A stretch of DNA of 64,000 nucleotides from Clostridium cellulovorans 743B (GCF_000145275.1 NC_014393.1:4588001-4652000), one strand, 5' to 3'; numbered from the stretch's first letter, positions 51,418 through 61,705 are shown. Program-made: numbers and translations. The notes: generated from the letters alone by a model not told the origin.

Positions 51418-51569
51418 TACATTCCCCACTTTCACACTATAATTAATCAATATTTTATTATAATATCCCATAATTTACAATTATATTGCACCATGCTCAT
51501 TTTTTCGCTCTTTTACTATAGAAATAACCATTAGTTTATATTAATCATTTATTTATGTAAATGAAATTA

Positions 51570-51606
51570 GTGTATACAGAAGCATAATCTCTACCTCTAT
51601 ATACAC
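51570..51606 (-). terminator. Weak hairpin after the ABC-F gene
   Basis: GTGTATA and TATACAC pair across a 23-nt loop about 50 bases after the stop at 51659. T-tail is poor. Confidence 0.35.
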
Positions 51607-51658
51607 CATTTCTTGTTCATTCATTCAATTTAAATCAACTGTTATTATAATTCTGTAA

Positions 51659-53215
51659 TTATACTATTTTAGTTGTCCACTCTTCACAGTTCCATATCTC
51701 AGTAGCAACATCCCTATAGAACTCTGGTTCATGGGACACAAGTAAAATAGTTCCCTTATATTCTTGCAGAGCCCTCTTTAACTCGTCCTTCGCATCAACA
51801 TCAAGATGGTTTGTAGGCTCGTCAAGGATTAGTATATTTGATTCTGTATTAAGAATTTTACATAGTCTTACCTTCGCTTGCTCTCCTCCACTTAGGACAC
51901 AAACTTTACTTTCGATTTGTTTTGTTGTAAGTCCACATTTTGCAAGAGCACTTCTTATTTCGTATTGAGTATAAGAAGGGAAAGCAGTCCAAACCTCTTC
52001 AATACAGCTATTATAATTTGCTTCTTTTATTTCTTGTTCAAAATATCCAATGTGTTGGTATTCTCCAAGTTCAACTTCTCCACTTAATGGTTTTAAGATT
52101 CCTAGTAAGCTCTTTAAAAGTGTTGACTTTCCAAGACCGTTAGCCCCTACTAGAGCTACCTTTTGTCCTCTTTCTAGGTAAAGGTTAAGAGGTTTTGATA
52201 AAGGTTCATTATATCCAATAACTAAATCCTTTGTTTCAAATATAAGTTTTCCTGAAGTTCTTGCTTGTTTAAAATAGAATTCTGGCTTTGGTTTTTCTGC
52301 TGCAAGCTCAATTCTGTCCATTTTATCAAGTTTCTTTTGTCTTGAACGTGCCATACCAGTAGTCGCAACTCTTGCTTTATTTCTTGCAACGAAATCTTCA
52401 AGCTTAGCAATTTCAGCTTGTTGTCTCTCGTAAGCTGCTTCTAGTTGCTTTTTATTTGCTTCATAGATTCTTTGGAATTCATAATAGTCTCCAACGTATC
52501 TTGTAAGCTTTCTATTTTCAACGTGATATATTAAATTGATAACACTATTTAAGAAAGGTATATCATGAGATATTAATATAAACGCATTTTCATAGTTTTG
52601 CAGATATCTCTTTAACCATTCTATATGTTCTTCGTCTAGATAGTTTGTAGGCTCATCTAGTAATAGTATGTCTGGATTTTCAAGAAGAAGTTTTCCAAGT
52701 AAGATCTTTGTTCTTTGTCCTCCTGATAAATCTGTTACATCTTTATCTAGACCTACATCAAGAAGCCCTAAACCTTTAGCTACTTCTTCAACCTTTGCAT
52801 CTATAACATAGAAGCCGTTATGGTCAAGCATATCTTGGATTACTGCTGTTCTTTCAAGCATCTTTTCTAATTCTTCTGGAGTGCAATCTCCCATCTTACC
52901 ATATAGCTCATTCATCTCAATTTCAGCATCAAATAAGTACTGAAAAGCACTTCTCATAACGTCTCTTATTGATTGTCCTTTATCAAGAACTGTATGTTGG
53001 TCCATATAACCAACTCTCACATTGTTTGACCATATAACCTGACCATCATCTGGCATAAGCTTGTCAGTTATTATATTCATAAAGGTAGACTTACCTTCTC
53101 CATTTGCTCCAATTAATCCTACGTGCTCACCCTTTAAAAGTCTAAAAGATACATCTTCGAATATGGCTCTATCTCCAAAGCCGTGACTTATATTTTTAAC
53201 CGTTAGTATACTCAT
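51659..53215 (-). CDS. ABC-F family ATPase
   Basis: This 518-residue soluble protein has two ABC domains: Walker A GANGEGKST (36-44) and GANGLGKST (about 353), signatures LSGGQRTK and LSGGEQAK, and Walker B LLLDEPTNYLD and LILDEPTNHLD. A charged helical P-site linker (about 240-310) joins them. It lacks membrane segments. ABC-F proteins act on ribosomes, in translation control or antibiotic protection; the pattern resembles the YbiT/YkpA housekeeping group, not a known resistance subtype. Confidence 0.92.
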   Translation of the reverse strand: MSILTVKNISHGFGDRAIFEDVSFRLLKGEHVGLIGANGEGKSTFMNIITDKLMPDDGQVIWSNNVRVGYMDQHTVLDKGQSIRDVMRSAFQYLFDAEIEMNELYGKMGDCTPEELEKMLERTAVIQDMLDHNGFYVIDAKVEEVAKGLGLLDVGLDKDVTDLSGGQRTKILLGKLLLENPDILLLDEPTNYLDEEHIEWLKRYLQNYENAFILISHDIPFLNSVINLIYHVENRKLTRYVGDYYEFQRIYEANKKQLEAAYERQQAEIAKLEDFVARNKARVATTGMARSRQKKLDKMDRIELAAEKPKPEFYFKQARTSGKLIFETKDLVIGYNEPLSKPLNLYLERGQKVALVGANGLGKSTLLKSLLGILKPLSGEVELGEYQHIGYFEQEIKEANYNSCIEEVWTAFPSYTQYEIRSALAKCGLTTKQIESKVCVLSGGEQAKVRLCKILNTESNILILDEPTNHLDVDAKDELKRALQEYKGTILLVSHEPEFYRDVATEIWNCEEWTTKIV

Positions 53216-53383
53216 TAAAATCCTCCTAAGGTTTTAAAAACTTATTTATCAGACCAAGAATATTATATTATATCTTTTTACTGCGAACAATAGAAAATAC
53301 TATAGATAAGGTTTGCAATTTGTCGATATTAACTCTATACTAAACTAAGTAACGCTCTAACAATTGATAACGGAGGTTTTCAC

Positions 53384-54571
53384 ATGACTTGCAAATTTTA
53401 TTTACATAAAAACAAAGGCAAAAAAGCTATAAACGGTCATCCTTGGATATTCTCTTCTGATATAGCTGGCTACGACGGAGAATATACTAATGGCGATATC
53501 GTAGAAATATATACTAGCGAAGAAGCATTCATTGGAAAGGGTTATATCAATGATGTTTCTCAAATAGCTCTTAGAATTATGACAAGAGACATAAATGAAG
53601 AAATAAACAAAGAATTTTTTAGAAAACGCCTTAGAACAGCTTGGGATTATAGACAAAAAGTTGTTGATACTTCTTCCTGCAGATTTATCTTTGGAGAAGC
53701 AGATTTTCTTCCTGGCATGATTATTGATAAATTTGAAGATGTCTATGTAATCCAATCTCTAGCTCTTGGTATAGATAAGTATAAACAAATTATAACTGAT
53801 ATATTGGTAGAGGAATATAACGCTAGAGGCGTTTACGAAAGAAGTGATGCTTCCGTAAGACTTAAGGAAGGCATGGAACTTAAAAAAGGCTTTTTAACAG
53901 AACCTTTTGATACAATGGTTACCATCGTTGAAAATGGAGTAAAATTCCATGTAGATATAGAAAATGGTCAAAAGACAGGGTTCTTCCTTGATCAGAAGGA
54001 AAATAGACGTGCAATCCATAAGCTATGTAAAGATGCAGAAGTTCTAGATGTGTTCACTCATACTGGTTCCTTTGCATTAAATGCTGGAATCGCCGGAGCA
54101 AAACATGTTACTGGTCTTGATATTTCGGAGCATGCTGTAGACTTCTGCAGAAAAAATGCTGAACTAAACAATCTTCAAGATAAAGTAGAATTCGTCTGTG
54201 GTGATGCCTTTGAAGTAATGAAAAACTGGGCATATGAAGGTAAAAAATATGATGTAGTTATCGTAGACCCACCTGCTTTTACAAAAGCTAGGGACACTAT
54301 AAAAAATGCTAAAAAAGGCTACAAAAAAATAAATTTCCGTGGTCTTAAAATGGTTAAAAACCAAGGTTATTTTGTTTCTGCATCTTGCTCACATTTTATG
54401 AGCCCAGAATTATTCCATGAAGCAATAGCAGAAGCTGCAAGAGATGCAGGGGTCATGCTTCGCCAAGTTGAGTTTAAAACTCAAGCTCCAGATCATCCAA
54501 TTCTTTGGAATGATGAAGAGTCTTACTACTTAAAATTTTACATTTTCCAAGTGTTAACTAAAGAACAATAA
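53384..54571 (+). CDS. RlmI-like class I rRNA (cytosine-C5) methyltransferase
   Basis: This 395-residue enzyme has an N-terminal PUA domain (1-75), a central EEHD-like region with FGEADFLPGMIIDKFED (about 107), and a Rossmann methyltransferase domain (motif I DVFTHTGSFALNAG, motif IV VVIVDPPAFTK, and a Cys in SASCSHFM). This fits RlmI/YwbD-type 23S rRNA m5C methyltransferases that use SAM. GGAGG lies 11 bases upstream of the ATG. It is monocistronic. Confidence 0.92.
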   Translation: MTCKFYLHKNKGKKAINGHPWIFSSDIAGYDGEYTNGDIVEIYTSEEAFIGKGYINDVSQIALRIMTRDINEEINKEFFRKRLRTAWDYRQKVVDTSSCRFIFGEADFLPGMIIDKFEDVYVIQSLALGIDKYKQIITDILVEEYNARGVYERSDASVRLKEGMELKKGFLTEPFDTMVTIVENGVKFHVDIENGQKTGFFLDQKENRRAIHKLCKDAEVLDVFTHTGSFALNAGIAGAKHVTGLDISEHAVDFCRKNAELNNLQDKVEFVCGDAFEVMKNWAYEGKKYDVVIVDPPAFTKARDTIKNAKKGYKKINFRGLKMVKNQGYFVSASCSHFMSPELFHEAIAEAARDAGVMLRQVEFKTQAPDHPILWNDEESYYLKFYIFQVLTKEQ

Positions 54572-54675
54572 CTTATTTTCACTAAATTATAAAAGTTCCA
54601 ATAAAGATTTCATATTAAATGCATTTATTGCTTACTGAAAGCAATGTAGATTTTTAATCTGATCTATATAATCAT

Positions 54676-54720
54676 AAAAAGTATTCAATTACAGTAAAAC
54701 TACTCCATTGAATACTTTTT
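54676..54720. terminator. Bidirectional terminator between rRNA methyltransferase and PucR-type gene
   Basis: AAAAAGTATTCAAT and ATTGAATACTTTTT are perfect 14-bp complements with a 17-nt loop, between two convergent genes. Confidence 0.88.
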
Positions 54721-54739
54721 TATGTTCAATATAATTCTA

Positions 54740-55681
54740 TTATTTTTCTTTCCATATCAGATATGCAATTATAAAAAGCGTTGCTTCTTTAAAGTTTCTT
54801 ATATCATAACCAGTTTCTCTTTTTATCTTATCTAATCTATAAATTAGAGTATTCCTATGAATATATAATCTTCTTGCTGCATCACTTATGTTTAATCCAT
54901 AATTTATAAACTCTTCTATAGTAGTTAACATTTCTTCATCAAAAGAATTAAATTTGTCTTCGAGCTTTTCTTTAAGCTCATTTTTCAAATCATCCTTTAT
55001 AAAATAAACCAACTTTTCTAGAAGCAATTTATTATAACTTAAAATATTTTGCTTAATTGAATATCTTGATTTTAGCATCAGACATTCTTTGCAATTTTCA
55101 TAAGCTTTTTTTACTTCCTTAGCCTTATAAATTGTGTCACTATAACTTATACAGCTATCATAATAAATATCCGCTTCAATTGATTCAATTATACTGCTTG
55201 CATGCTCTTCTATATCTTCAAAAATCCCCATAAGCACAATATGATCTCCAAATATTATGCTTATAACATCCTGCTCCTTATATATTTCTTTAATAACCGT
55301 CAATGCATCATACTTATTTCCATCAACATCAATTATCATTACATTGCTACCTTTTTCAATAAAAGAAAAGTTTTTCGTAAGTAACTCATTAGATACTTCT
55401 CTGCCTTCTAAAATATCCATAAAGCCTTGTTCTTTTATAGAATAAAGTTCTCTATACTTACTTTCTATTATGTATTTTAAAACGCCTTGAGATCCTTCAA
55501 ATCGTTTAGGTATTTGTACCTTTATGTTGCTTTCTCCTAAAACCACTGAAAAAGTAGTAATCTGTTCATTACTGTCATCAGAAATAGCTCCAAATATTAC
55601 ATTCTCTTCTTCGTCTATTAATCGAAGTTTTATATCAGTATTTGTAACTAGTTCTTGAAGAAAAATATTAAAGTTATTCAT
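54740..55681 (-). CDS. PucR/CdaR-type regulator
   Basis: This 313-residue regulator ends in a PucR C-terminal helix-turn-helix (HTH_30): DAARRLYIHRNTLIYRLDKIKRETGYDIRNF. The N-terminal 200 residues look like a GAF-like/CdaR_GGDEF-like ligand-binding region with no clear metal motif. Relatives regulate sugar-diacid or purine catabolism. It follows the MsmX-type ATPase gene on the same strand but a terminator lies between. Its target genes are not obvious here. Confidence 0.85.
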   Translation of the reverse strand: MNNFNIFLQELVTNTDIKLRLIDEEENVIFGAISDDSNEQITTFSVVLGESNIKVQIPKRFEGSQGVLKYIIESKYRELYSIKEQGFMDILEGREVSNELLTKNFSFIEKGSNVMIIDVDGNKYDALTVIKEIYKEQDVISIIFGDHIVLMGIFEDIEEHASSIIESIEADIYYDSCISYSDTIYKAKEVKKAYENCKECLMLKSRYSIKQNILSYNKLLLEKLVYFIKDDLKNELKEKLEDKFNSFDEEMLTTIEEFINYGLNISDAARRLYIHRNTLIYRLDKIKRETGYDIRNFKEATLFIIAYLIWKEK

Positions 55682-55756
55682 TTCATCACCTCACCATATG
55701 TATTTTTTACTTTAAATCTATTATATATAAGTAAAGCAATCATTAATATAAAGAAA

Positions 55757-55785
55757 ACTCCACTTAAATACAATTCAAGTGGAGT
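55757..55785 (-). terminator. Terminator of the MsmX-type gene
   Basis: ACTCCACTT and AAGTGGAGT form a perfect 9-bp stem with a T-rich tail on the minus strand, 20 bases after the stop. Confidence 0.8.
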
Positions 55786-55807
55786 ATATTTTTACTGATT
55801 AATGTTA

Positions 55808-56917
55808 TTATAGAACTGTTATTTCAGTTTCTTTATCGAATATATGTGCTTTTTCCATATCAAAGCAGATTGATATTTCATCGCCAACAGCAGCATTTGA
55901 AGTTCCATTAACTCTTGAAGTGAAGTTATTTCCGCTCTTAGTTAAGTATAGGTATGTTTCTGCACCCATAAGTTCAGTAACTTCAACTTTAGCTTTTATA
56001 GTTGATTCTGGATTTGCAGCAACTACTTCTGCCTTGTCGCTTAAGTTTTCTGGTCTGATACCGAAAATTACTTCTTTACCAACATAACCTTCTTTTTTAA
56101 CAACAGCGGCTTGTTTGTCTGTTAAGTATAAAGCATCTTGACCAATTGTAACTTTAACTCTTGAACCTTCTTCTGAAAGTTTAGCTGACATAAAGTTCAT
56201 TTGTGGTGAACCTATGAAACCTGCAACGAAAAGGTTAACTGGATTTTGGTATATTTCTTTTGGTGATGCAACTTGTTGTATGATACCGTCTTTCATAACA
56301 ACGATTCTTGTTCCTAATGTCATAGCTTCTGTTTGGTCATGTGTAACGTAAATGAAAGTTGTAGCTAATTTTTTGTGTAATTTAGCTATTTCTGTTCTCA
56401 TTTGAACTCTTAGTTTAGCATCAAGGTTAGAAAGAGGTTCGTCCATTAAGAATACTTTTGGTTCTCTAACGATAGCTCTTCCCATCGCAACTCTTTGTCT
56501 TTGTCCACCAGATAAAGCCTTTGGTTTTCTATCTAAAAGATGAGCTATATCAAGAATTTTAGCTGCTTCTTTAACTTTAGTATCTATTACATCTTTTGGT
56601 ACTTTTCTTAATTTTAATCCGAATGCCATATTATCATATACAGTCATGTGAGGATATAATGCATAGTTTTGGAATACCATCGCGATATCTCTATCTTTAG
56701 GTGATACGTCATTACATACTTTATCTCCTATTAATAGTTCTCCCTTTGATATTTCTTCAAGGCCAGCGATCATTCTTAAAGTTGTTGATTTACCGCAACC
56801 TGATGGTCCTACGAAAACGATGAATTCTTTATCTGCTATATCTAAATTGAAATCTTTAACTGCTGTTACATTTCCTTCATATATCTTATAAATATGTTTA
56901 AGTTCTAACTTTGCCAT
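55808..56917 (-). CDS. msmX: Multi-sugar ABC importer ATPase (MsmX/UgpC type)
   Basis: This 369-residue CUT1 ATPase serves sugar importers. It has Walker A GPSGCGKST, signature LSGGQRQRVA, Walker B KVFLMDEPLSNLD and the switch His in VTHDQTEA, plus a C-terminal TOBE/MalK regulatory part (about 240-369). No permease or binding protein is adjacent, which is typical of MsmX: one ATPase is shared by several oligosaccharide transporters encoded elsewhere. The gene sits alone with its own terminator. Confidence 0.92.
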   Translation of the reverse strand: MAKLELKHIYKIYEGNVTAVKDFNLDIADKEFIVFVGPSGCGKSTTLRMIAGLEEISKGELLIGDKVCNDVSPKDRDIAMVFQNYALYPHMTVYDNMAFGLKLRKVPKDVIDTKVKEAAKILDIAHLLDRKPKALSGGQRQRVAMGRAIVREPKVFLMDEPLSNLDAKLRVQMRTEIAKLHKKLATTFIYVTHDQTEAMTLGTRIVVMKDGIIQQVASPKEIYQNPVNLFVAGFIGSPQMNFMSAKLSEEGSRVKVTIGQDALYLTDKQAAVVKKEGYVGKEVIFGIRPENLSDKAEVVAANPESTIKAKVEVTELMGAETYLYLTKSGNNFTSRVNGTSNAAVGDEISICFDMEKAHIFDKETEITVL

Positions 56918-57024
56918 TAATAATTCCTCCCTGTGATCATCAATTCGCTTTGATTTATCTTATAGATTAATTTTATACCACTGAAAACCTTTTATCCATA
57001 ATGAAAATTCACAAAACTTTAATT

Positions 57025-57963
57025 CTATTTTGTAGAATAGCACAAACCTTGATACAACCCTTTGTCTTCCATGGTTTTATCAATATCGTTTAAAATTTCC
57101 CACTTTTTCAAACTCCATTTAGGTTCTATTAACAAATTCCTTGGTGCATCTCCTGTAAGTCTGTGAATTACCATATTGCTCGGAAGCATTGTAATTGCAG
57201 TAATTATGATATCTATATATTCTTCCTTGCTCAAAAATTCTAGTGTTCCCTCTTTGTATAATTTCACAAGAGGTGTATCTTTTAAAAGATGAAGTAAATG
57301 CAATTTAATTCCAGATATTTGTCTGGATGCTACATACCTTATTGTATTTAACATATCTTCCTTTGACTCACCTGGGAGTCCAAAAATTGTATGAACCACT
57401 ACATTAATATTTCTATCATTAAGTTTTTTTAACGCTGTTTCAAAAGTTGATAAAGGATATCCTCTGTTTATTATGGTAGCTGTCTCTTCTTTTGTGGTTT
57501 GAAGTCCGAGTTCTACCCATATATAAGTTTTTTTACTAAGCTCCTCTAATAAATCTAATACCTGATCACTTAAACAATCTGGCCTTGTAGCAATTGCCAA
57601 TGCTACTACATCTTCTTGTTCTAACGCTTCCTCATATTTACTACGAAGAACATCAATAGGTGCATAAGTATTTGTGTAAGCCTGAAAATAAGCTATGTAC
57701 TTCCCATTCTTCCACTTTTTATTCATAATAGCTTTGATATCATCAAACTGCTTAGATATAGAAAATCTTCTATCTCCAGCAAAATCTCCAGATCCTCTTT
57801 CACTACAATAAATACAACCACCAGTATTTATTGACCCATCTCTATTAGGACAAGAAAAGCCCGCATCTAAAGATATCTTAAATATCTTTTCTCCGAACTT
57901 TTCTCTTAAAAAATAATTTAGGCTATGATACCTTTTACCATTCCATTCTTTACTCTTCAACAC
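57025..57963 (-). CDS. TIGR01212-family radical SAM protein (YhcC/YtqA type)
   Basis: This 312-residue radical SAM enzyme has cluster cysteines C38, C50 and C53 in GFSCPNRDG and GGCIYCSERG, a longer spacing than the usual CxxxCxxC and characteristic of this family. The SAM-binding stretches YFQAYTNTYAP, WVELGLQT and VHTIFGLPGES follow. The reaction is unknown; the family is universal in Firmicutes and often linked to tRNA or nucleotide metabolism. Confidence 0.93.
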   Translation of the reverse strand: MLKSKEWNGKRYHSLNYFLREKFGEKIFKISLDAGFSCPNRDGSINTGGCIYCSERGSGDFAGDRRFSISKQFDDIKAIMNKKWKNGKYIAYFQAYTNTYAPIDVLRSKYEEALEQEDVVALAIATRPDCLSDQVLDLLEELSKKTYIWVELGLQTTKEETATIINRGYPLSTFETALKKLNDRNINVVVHTIFGLPGESKEDMLNTIRYVASRQISGIKLHLLHLLKDTPLVKLYKEGTLEFLSKEEYIDIIITAITMLPSNMVIHRLTGDAPRNLLIEPKWSLKKWEILNDIDKTMEDKGLYQGLCYSTK

Positions 57964-58063
57964 TAAACCCCTTTACCTTTATAATTTAATTGATTGCAGT
58001 TTTTAAATAATTATCAAATCATTTTATAAGTCTCAACAAAGTGGCCTTATATATAGATCTCTT

Positions 58064-59158
58064 TTAGATCTTGTTTATCTCAAGTGTTCTAAATTCAATT
58101 GAATATACTCCTAAAGCCTCTTCTTCATCTGAAGACAATACTGCACCTTCTTTTTTATTTACGATAAATTTCATGTTCTCTTTATCAGAACCTTTATATA
58201 TTAAATTAAACTTTGAACGGTCGAAATTTTTATCGAAGGAAAACTTTAGTTCTTCTGCATTCTCAATATCATAGACCTTGAGCATATCTGAGAGTTCCTT
58301 TTTATATTGGACTATTAAATATAGATTATCTTCTGAATAAGTTAAAAAGTCAACCTTTCCATCCTTTATTAGACCCAAAACCTTTATTTCTTTTCCAACA
58401 GGTTTCTCCTTTTTTGAACCATCTTCCTGCCCCTTCTCTTCGCCTTTACTATCACCCTTTTCCTTAGCTGCTGTCATTAAAGTTTCATCGATATTTATAG
58501 ATGCTACCATTGTGTTTATATCCTCAGTTGTAATAGCCATATGTTCGCCAGAAAAATCCATGTTAAGTCTAGCCAATTTATTATTTTCTAACTTTACCTT
58601 GCTCATAGATAAAGGGTTTTCCTTATCTAATATAAAACTAGGAATAGCACTTCTTCTTATGAGTAAAAAATCTTCTATATTATCTTCATTTCTGATTCTT
58701 ACATCATCATCTACTACAAACACTTCCTTTTTTAGTTTCGATTCTATTTTATCTATAGAATAATTATCATCTTCATTTATCACGGTCATACTCAATTCTT
58801 CAAGACTGGTAAATGGCTTTGTCTTATCTGTTCTAGTTACCTTTAAAGTAACTTTTATACTTTTAGTCAATTCCTCCACTTTATCAACAGAATATCCGGA
58901 TACCTCTAAATTCTCATCATGCTCTTTGCTTCTTATCATTTCCTTAAGCTTATCTGAAAAAAGTTTTTCACTTTCTCCATACTTTTTATCCCTTAAATTT
59001 TTAACATACTCTGTTGCTATATCTACAGCTTTTTCAGTATCAAATTCTTTAGCCCCAATATTAGCACTAGTTTTATATTCATTAACTGATATACCTGCGC
59101 AACTTACCAAACTGAATCCACAAAAAATTATTAGTAAAATACATATTCCTCTCTTCAT
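58064..59158 (-). CDS. Lipoprotein of unknown function
   Basis: This 364-residue exported lipoprotein has signal peptide 1-19 and lipobox LVSC, so C20 is lipidated and A21 follows. An N-terminal helical NTF2-like-looking part (about 40-150) and a mixed alpha/beta second half surround a low-complexity acidic-Lys linker around 240-260. I recognise no named family. It is divergent from the YkvI-type gene and has no operon partner. Confidence 0.75.
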   Translation of the reverse strand: MKRGICILLIIFCGFSLVSCAGISVNEYKTSANIGAKEFDTEKAVDIATEYVKNLRDKKYGESEKLFSDKLKEMIRSKEHDENLEVSGYSVDKVEELTKSIKVTLKVTRTDKTKPFTSLEELSMTVINEDDNYSIDKIESKLKKEVFVVDDDVRIRNEDNIEDFLLIRRSAIPSFILDKENPLSMSKVKLENNKLARLNMDFSGEHMAITTEDINTMVASINIDETLMTAAKEKGDSKGEEKGQEDGSKKEKPVGKEIKVLGLIKDGKVDFLTYSEDNLYLIVQYKKELSDMLKVYDIENAEELKFSFDKNFDRSKFNLIYKGSDKENMKFIVNKKEGAVLSSDEEEALGVYSIEFRTLEINKI

Positions 59159-59289
59159 AATAACAACACTCCTTAAAATTTACTCCTTTTAGTTTTTCTA
59201 AATTTAAGATCTATTATTCAGTTGGTTTTTATCATTATTTTCAAAATAATATATATAAATATATAAAAGGTATTTTTAGGAGGATAATC

Positions 59290-60351
59290 GTGAAGAATAA
59301 CATAAAACTGATATTTCAAACAGCTATGGTTTTCGTAGGTACTATCGTAGGCGCTGGTTTAGCATCTGGACAAGAGATAGTTTATTTCTTTACTCGTTTC
59401 GGCAAATGGAGCTTTCTAAGTCTTCTACTTCCTCTTTTGCTATATGTTTTTATTGGTCGTATGGTAATAATCTTAGCAGTAAAATATAATCTTCGCTCTT
59501 ATGATGAGTTAATGACAAAGGTTAGCCCAGGAATCTTGGGTAAGATTACTGGAATTTTTACTACCCTCCATCTTTTGAGCAGTAGTTCTATAATAGTAGC
59601 TGGAAGTGGTGCTTTAATACATCAATATTTCCATGTCTCTAAATATATTGGAACAGTTATCATGGTTTTTATAGCTATAATTGCGTTATTAAGAAACATT
59701 AAAGGCTTAGTGGAAATCAACTCATTTATTGTGCCATCATTAACTCTAGTAATAATTACAATTTTTATATTATACATACGTTTTTCATCTAACCTTACTG
59801 TAAATTTTTCTAACTTTCCGCAGTTCAGAGAACAAAATTTTTGGTTAGTATCTGCTATTCTATACGGTGGCTTTAATATAATGGGATGTTCCGGCGTACT
59901 TACTCCTTTAAGCAATGAAACTAAAAAAACAAAGCCTCTAATAGTTGGACTATTCTTAGGAGCTTTTCTCTTAACCTTGCTATCTCTAATAATAAATTTG
60001 ATGTTGACCTTAAATGTGCCAAATATATTTAAATATGAAATTCCACTTTTATATGTTGCTCATAGATTTGGTTCCATCTTTCAGGTAACTCTACTTATAA
60101 TAATATTTGCAGAGATGTTTTCTACAATTGTGTCTGATGTATTTAGCATATCTCGTACCCTTGGAACCTCATTCAAGTTAGGGTATAAGAAAGCTTTATT
60201 TTTAGTAATGCTCATAATAATTCCAATCTCTAGATTAGGTTTTGGAAATTTAATCGCCACCTTATATCCAATATTCGGAGTAGTTAGCTTAATTTTTCTA
60301 TTCCAAATAACTAAATTTTATTATAAAGATAAGAGTCACTTTTCTAAGTAG
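59290..60351 (+). CDS. YkvI-family membrane protein
   Basis: This 353-residue protein with about ten membrane helices belongs to the YkvI group, distant relatives of the amino-acid/cation symporters. The start FQTAMVFVGTIVGAGLASGQEIVYFF is a hallmark. Function unproven; amino-acid or osmolyte transport is likely. The start codon is GTG, with TTAGGAGG 7 bases upstream. It stands alone. Confidence 0.85.
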   Translation: MKNNIKLIFQTAMVFVGTIVGAGLASGQEIVYFFTRFGKWSFLSLLLPLLLYVFIGRMVIILAVKYNLRSYDELMTKVSPGILGKITGIFTTLHLLSSSSIIVAGSGALIHQYFHVSKYIGTVIMVFIAIIALLRNIKGLVEINSFIVPSLTLVIITIFILYIRFSSNLTVNFSNFPQFREQNFWLVSAILYGGFNIMGCSGVLTPLSNETKKTKPLIVGLFLGAFLLTLLSLIINLMLTLNVPNIFKYEIPLLYVAHRFGSIFQVTLLIIIFAEMFSTIVSDVFSISRTLGTSFKLGYKKALFLVMLIIIPISRLGFGNLIATLYPIFGVVSLIFLFQITKFYYKDKSHFSK

Positions 60352-60536
60352 CTTTAAGTATATAAGTTCCAATAATGTTTCTACCTTAAGTTCATATAGC
60401 GTTGGTAACCTTAATGTATATTTTTAATCAGAACATAATATTCAATGTTATTGTTTTGCATTAAGCAACTTGAATATTTGCAATTATTATTTTATTATTT
60501 TTAAAGAACCAAGTTGATTAAAAATTAGAGGTGCTT

Positions 60537-61433
60537 ATGAAAATACTTGAAAATTGCACTATCTGCCCTAGGGCTTGTGCTGTAAATAGAATCAATGGTG
60601 AAAAAGGATTTTGCCTTGGAAAAGATACTGTTAAGGTAGCTAGAGTTTCCCTTCATCACTGGGAAGAACCATGTATTTCTGGTGATAAGGGTTCAGGAAC
60701 TGTATTTTTCTCAAACTGTAATCTACGTTGTATTTTTTGTCAAAATCATCAGATAAGTCAAGACAATGTGGGAAAAGAAATTACTATCTCTAGATTAAGT
60801 GATATATTTATTGAACAACAAGAAAGAGGGGCTCACAATATAAATCTTGTAACTCCAACTCATTATGCTTTCCAAATAATTGAGGCTTTAGCTCTTGCAA
60901 AAGATAAAGGACTAAATATTCCAATAATTTACAACAGCAATGGCTATGAGGAAACTGATACTATAAAAGCCTTAAATGGTTATATTGACGTTTATCTTCC
61001 AGACTTGAAATATTATGATGATAAATACGCCTTAAAATACTCTAAGGCTCCAAATTATTTTGAGAAGGCTTCAAAAGCTATAGAAGAGATGTTTAATCAA
61101 GTAGGCGAGGCTCAGTTTGACGAAAATGGATTAATCAAAAAAGGTATAATAATTAGGCATATGCTTTTACCTACACTTATTTTTGATTCAAAAAAGATAA
61201 TAGATTATATAATAGACACCTTTGATGATAAGGTTTATGTGAGCTTAATGAACCAATATACCCCTATGTATAATGCGAAAGACTATCCTGAAATAAATAA
61301 ATCTGTAAAATCCAAAGTTTATGATGCTCTAATCGATTACGCCATAGATAAGGGACTTACTAAAGGTTTTATACAGGAATCGGGAACTTCAACTTCTGAT
61401 TTCACTCCTGATTTTGATTTAAGAAATGTTTAG
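60537..61433 (+). CDS. PflA-like radical SAM protein
   Basis: This 298-residue protein is of the putative pyruvate-formate-lyase-activating-enzyme group. It has an extra N-terminal cysteine set (C7, C10, C14, C26) and the radical SAM CxxxCxxC at C61/C65/C68 (FFSNCNLRCIFCQN). The C-terminal half has DVYLPDLKYYDDK and MNQYTPMYNA. Such proteins activate glycyl radical enzymes or have other roles; no glycyl radical enzyme is encoded nearby. I use the ATG at 60537 with GAGG upstream; a GTG at 60531 overlaps that site. Confidence 0.9.
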   Translation: MKILENCTICPRACAVNRINGEKGFCLGKDTVKVARVSLHHWEEPCISGDKGSGTVFFSNCNLRCIFCQNHQISQDNVGKEITISRLSDIFIEQQERGAHNINLVTPTHYAFQIIEALALAKDKGLNIPIIYNSNGYEETDTIKALNGYIDVYLPDLKYYDDKYALKYSKAPNYFEKASKAIEEMFNQVGEAQFDENGLIKKGIIIRHMLLPTLIFDSKKIIDYIIDTFDDKVYVSLMNQYTPMYNAKDYPEINKSVKSKVYDALIDYAIDKGLTKGFIQESGTSTSDFTPDFDLRNV

Positions 61434-61446
61434 TTGAAATTTTTTT

Positions 61447-61477
61447 AAGCTCTCAGTCCAAATTGTACTGAGAGCTT
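61447..61477 (+). terminator. Terminator of the PflA-like gene
   Basis: AAGCTCTCAGT and ACTGAGAGCTT are perfect 11-bp complements, preceded by an A/T run, 13 bases after the stop. Confidence 0.85.
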
Positions 61478-61558
61478 TATTAGGTAGATGTCTATACTCT
61501 AAAAATATATTATTATTTCTTTTAGCAACTTATCTAAGTTTATTATAATATATAACTT

Positions 61559-61661
61559 CCATTGTTAAAGCTTCCTCCAAATCCTATAGATATATTAGAA
61601 AACCAATATATCCTATGAGGATTCTTTATCGAAGCTTATATATTAAAAATTCAAACTTTCC
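61559..61661. repeat. Dispersed intergenic repeat, copy B
   Basis: This copy matches 6920-7024 over about 105 bp (59 of the first 79 positions). It contains TCCTATGAGGA, a short perfect stem around ATG, and AATCC/GGATT that can pair at a distance. It lies between convergent genes, as copy A does. Confidence 0.6.
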
Positions 61662-61705
61662 TAGATATAATCTGTTAAAAACTTAACTAATATTTCTACG
61701 CTTAA

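Noticed and set aside
54594..60380. AAGTTCCAATAA shared between two intergenic regions
   Set aside because: Only about 12 bases match, expected by chance in AT-rich DNA; flanks do not align.
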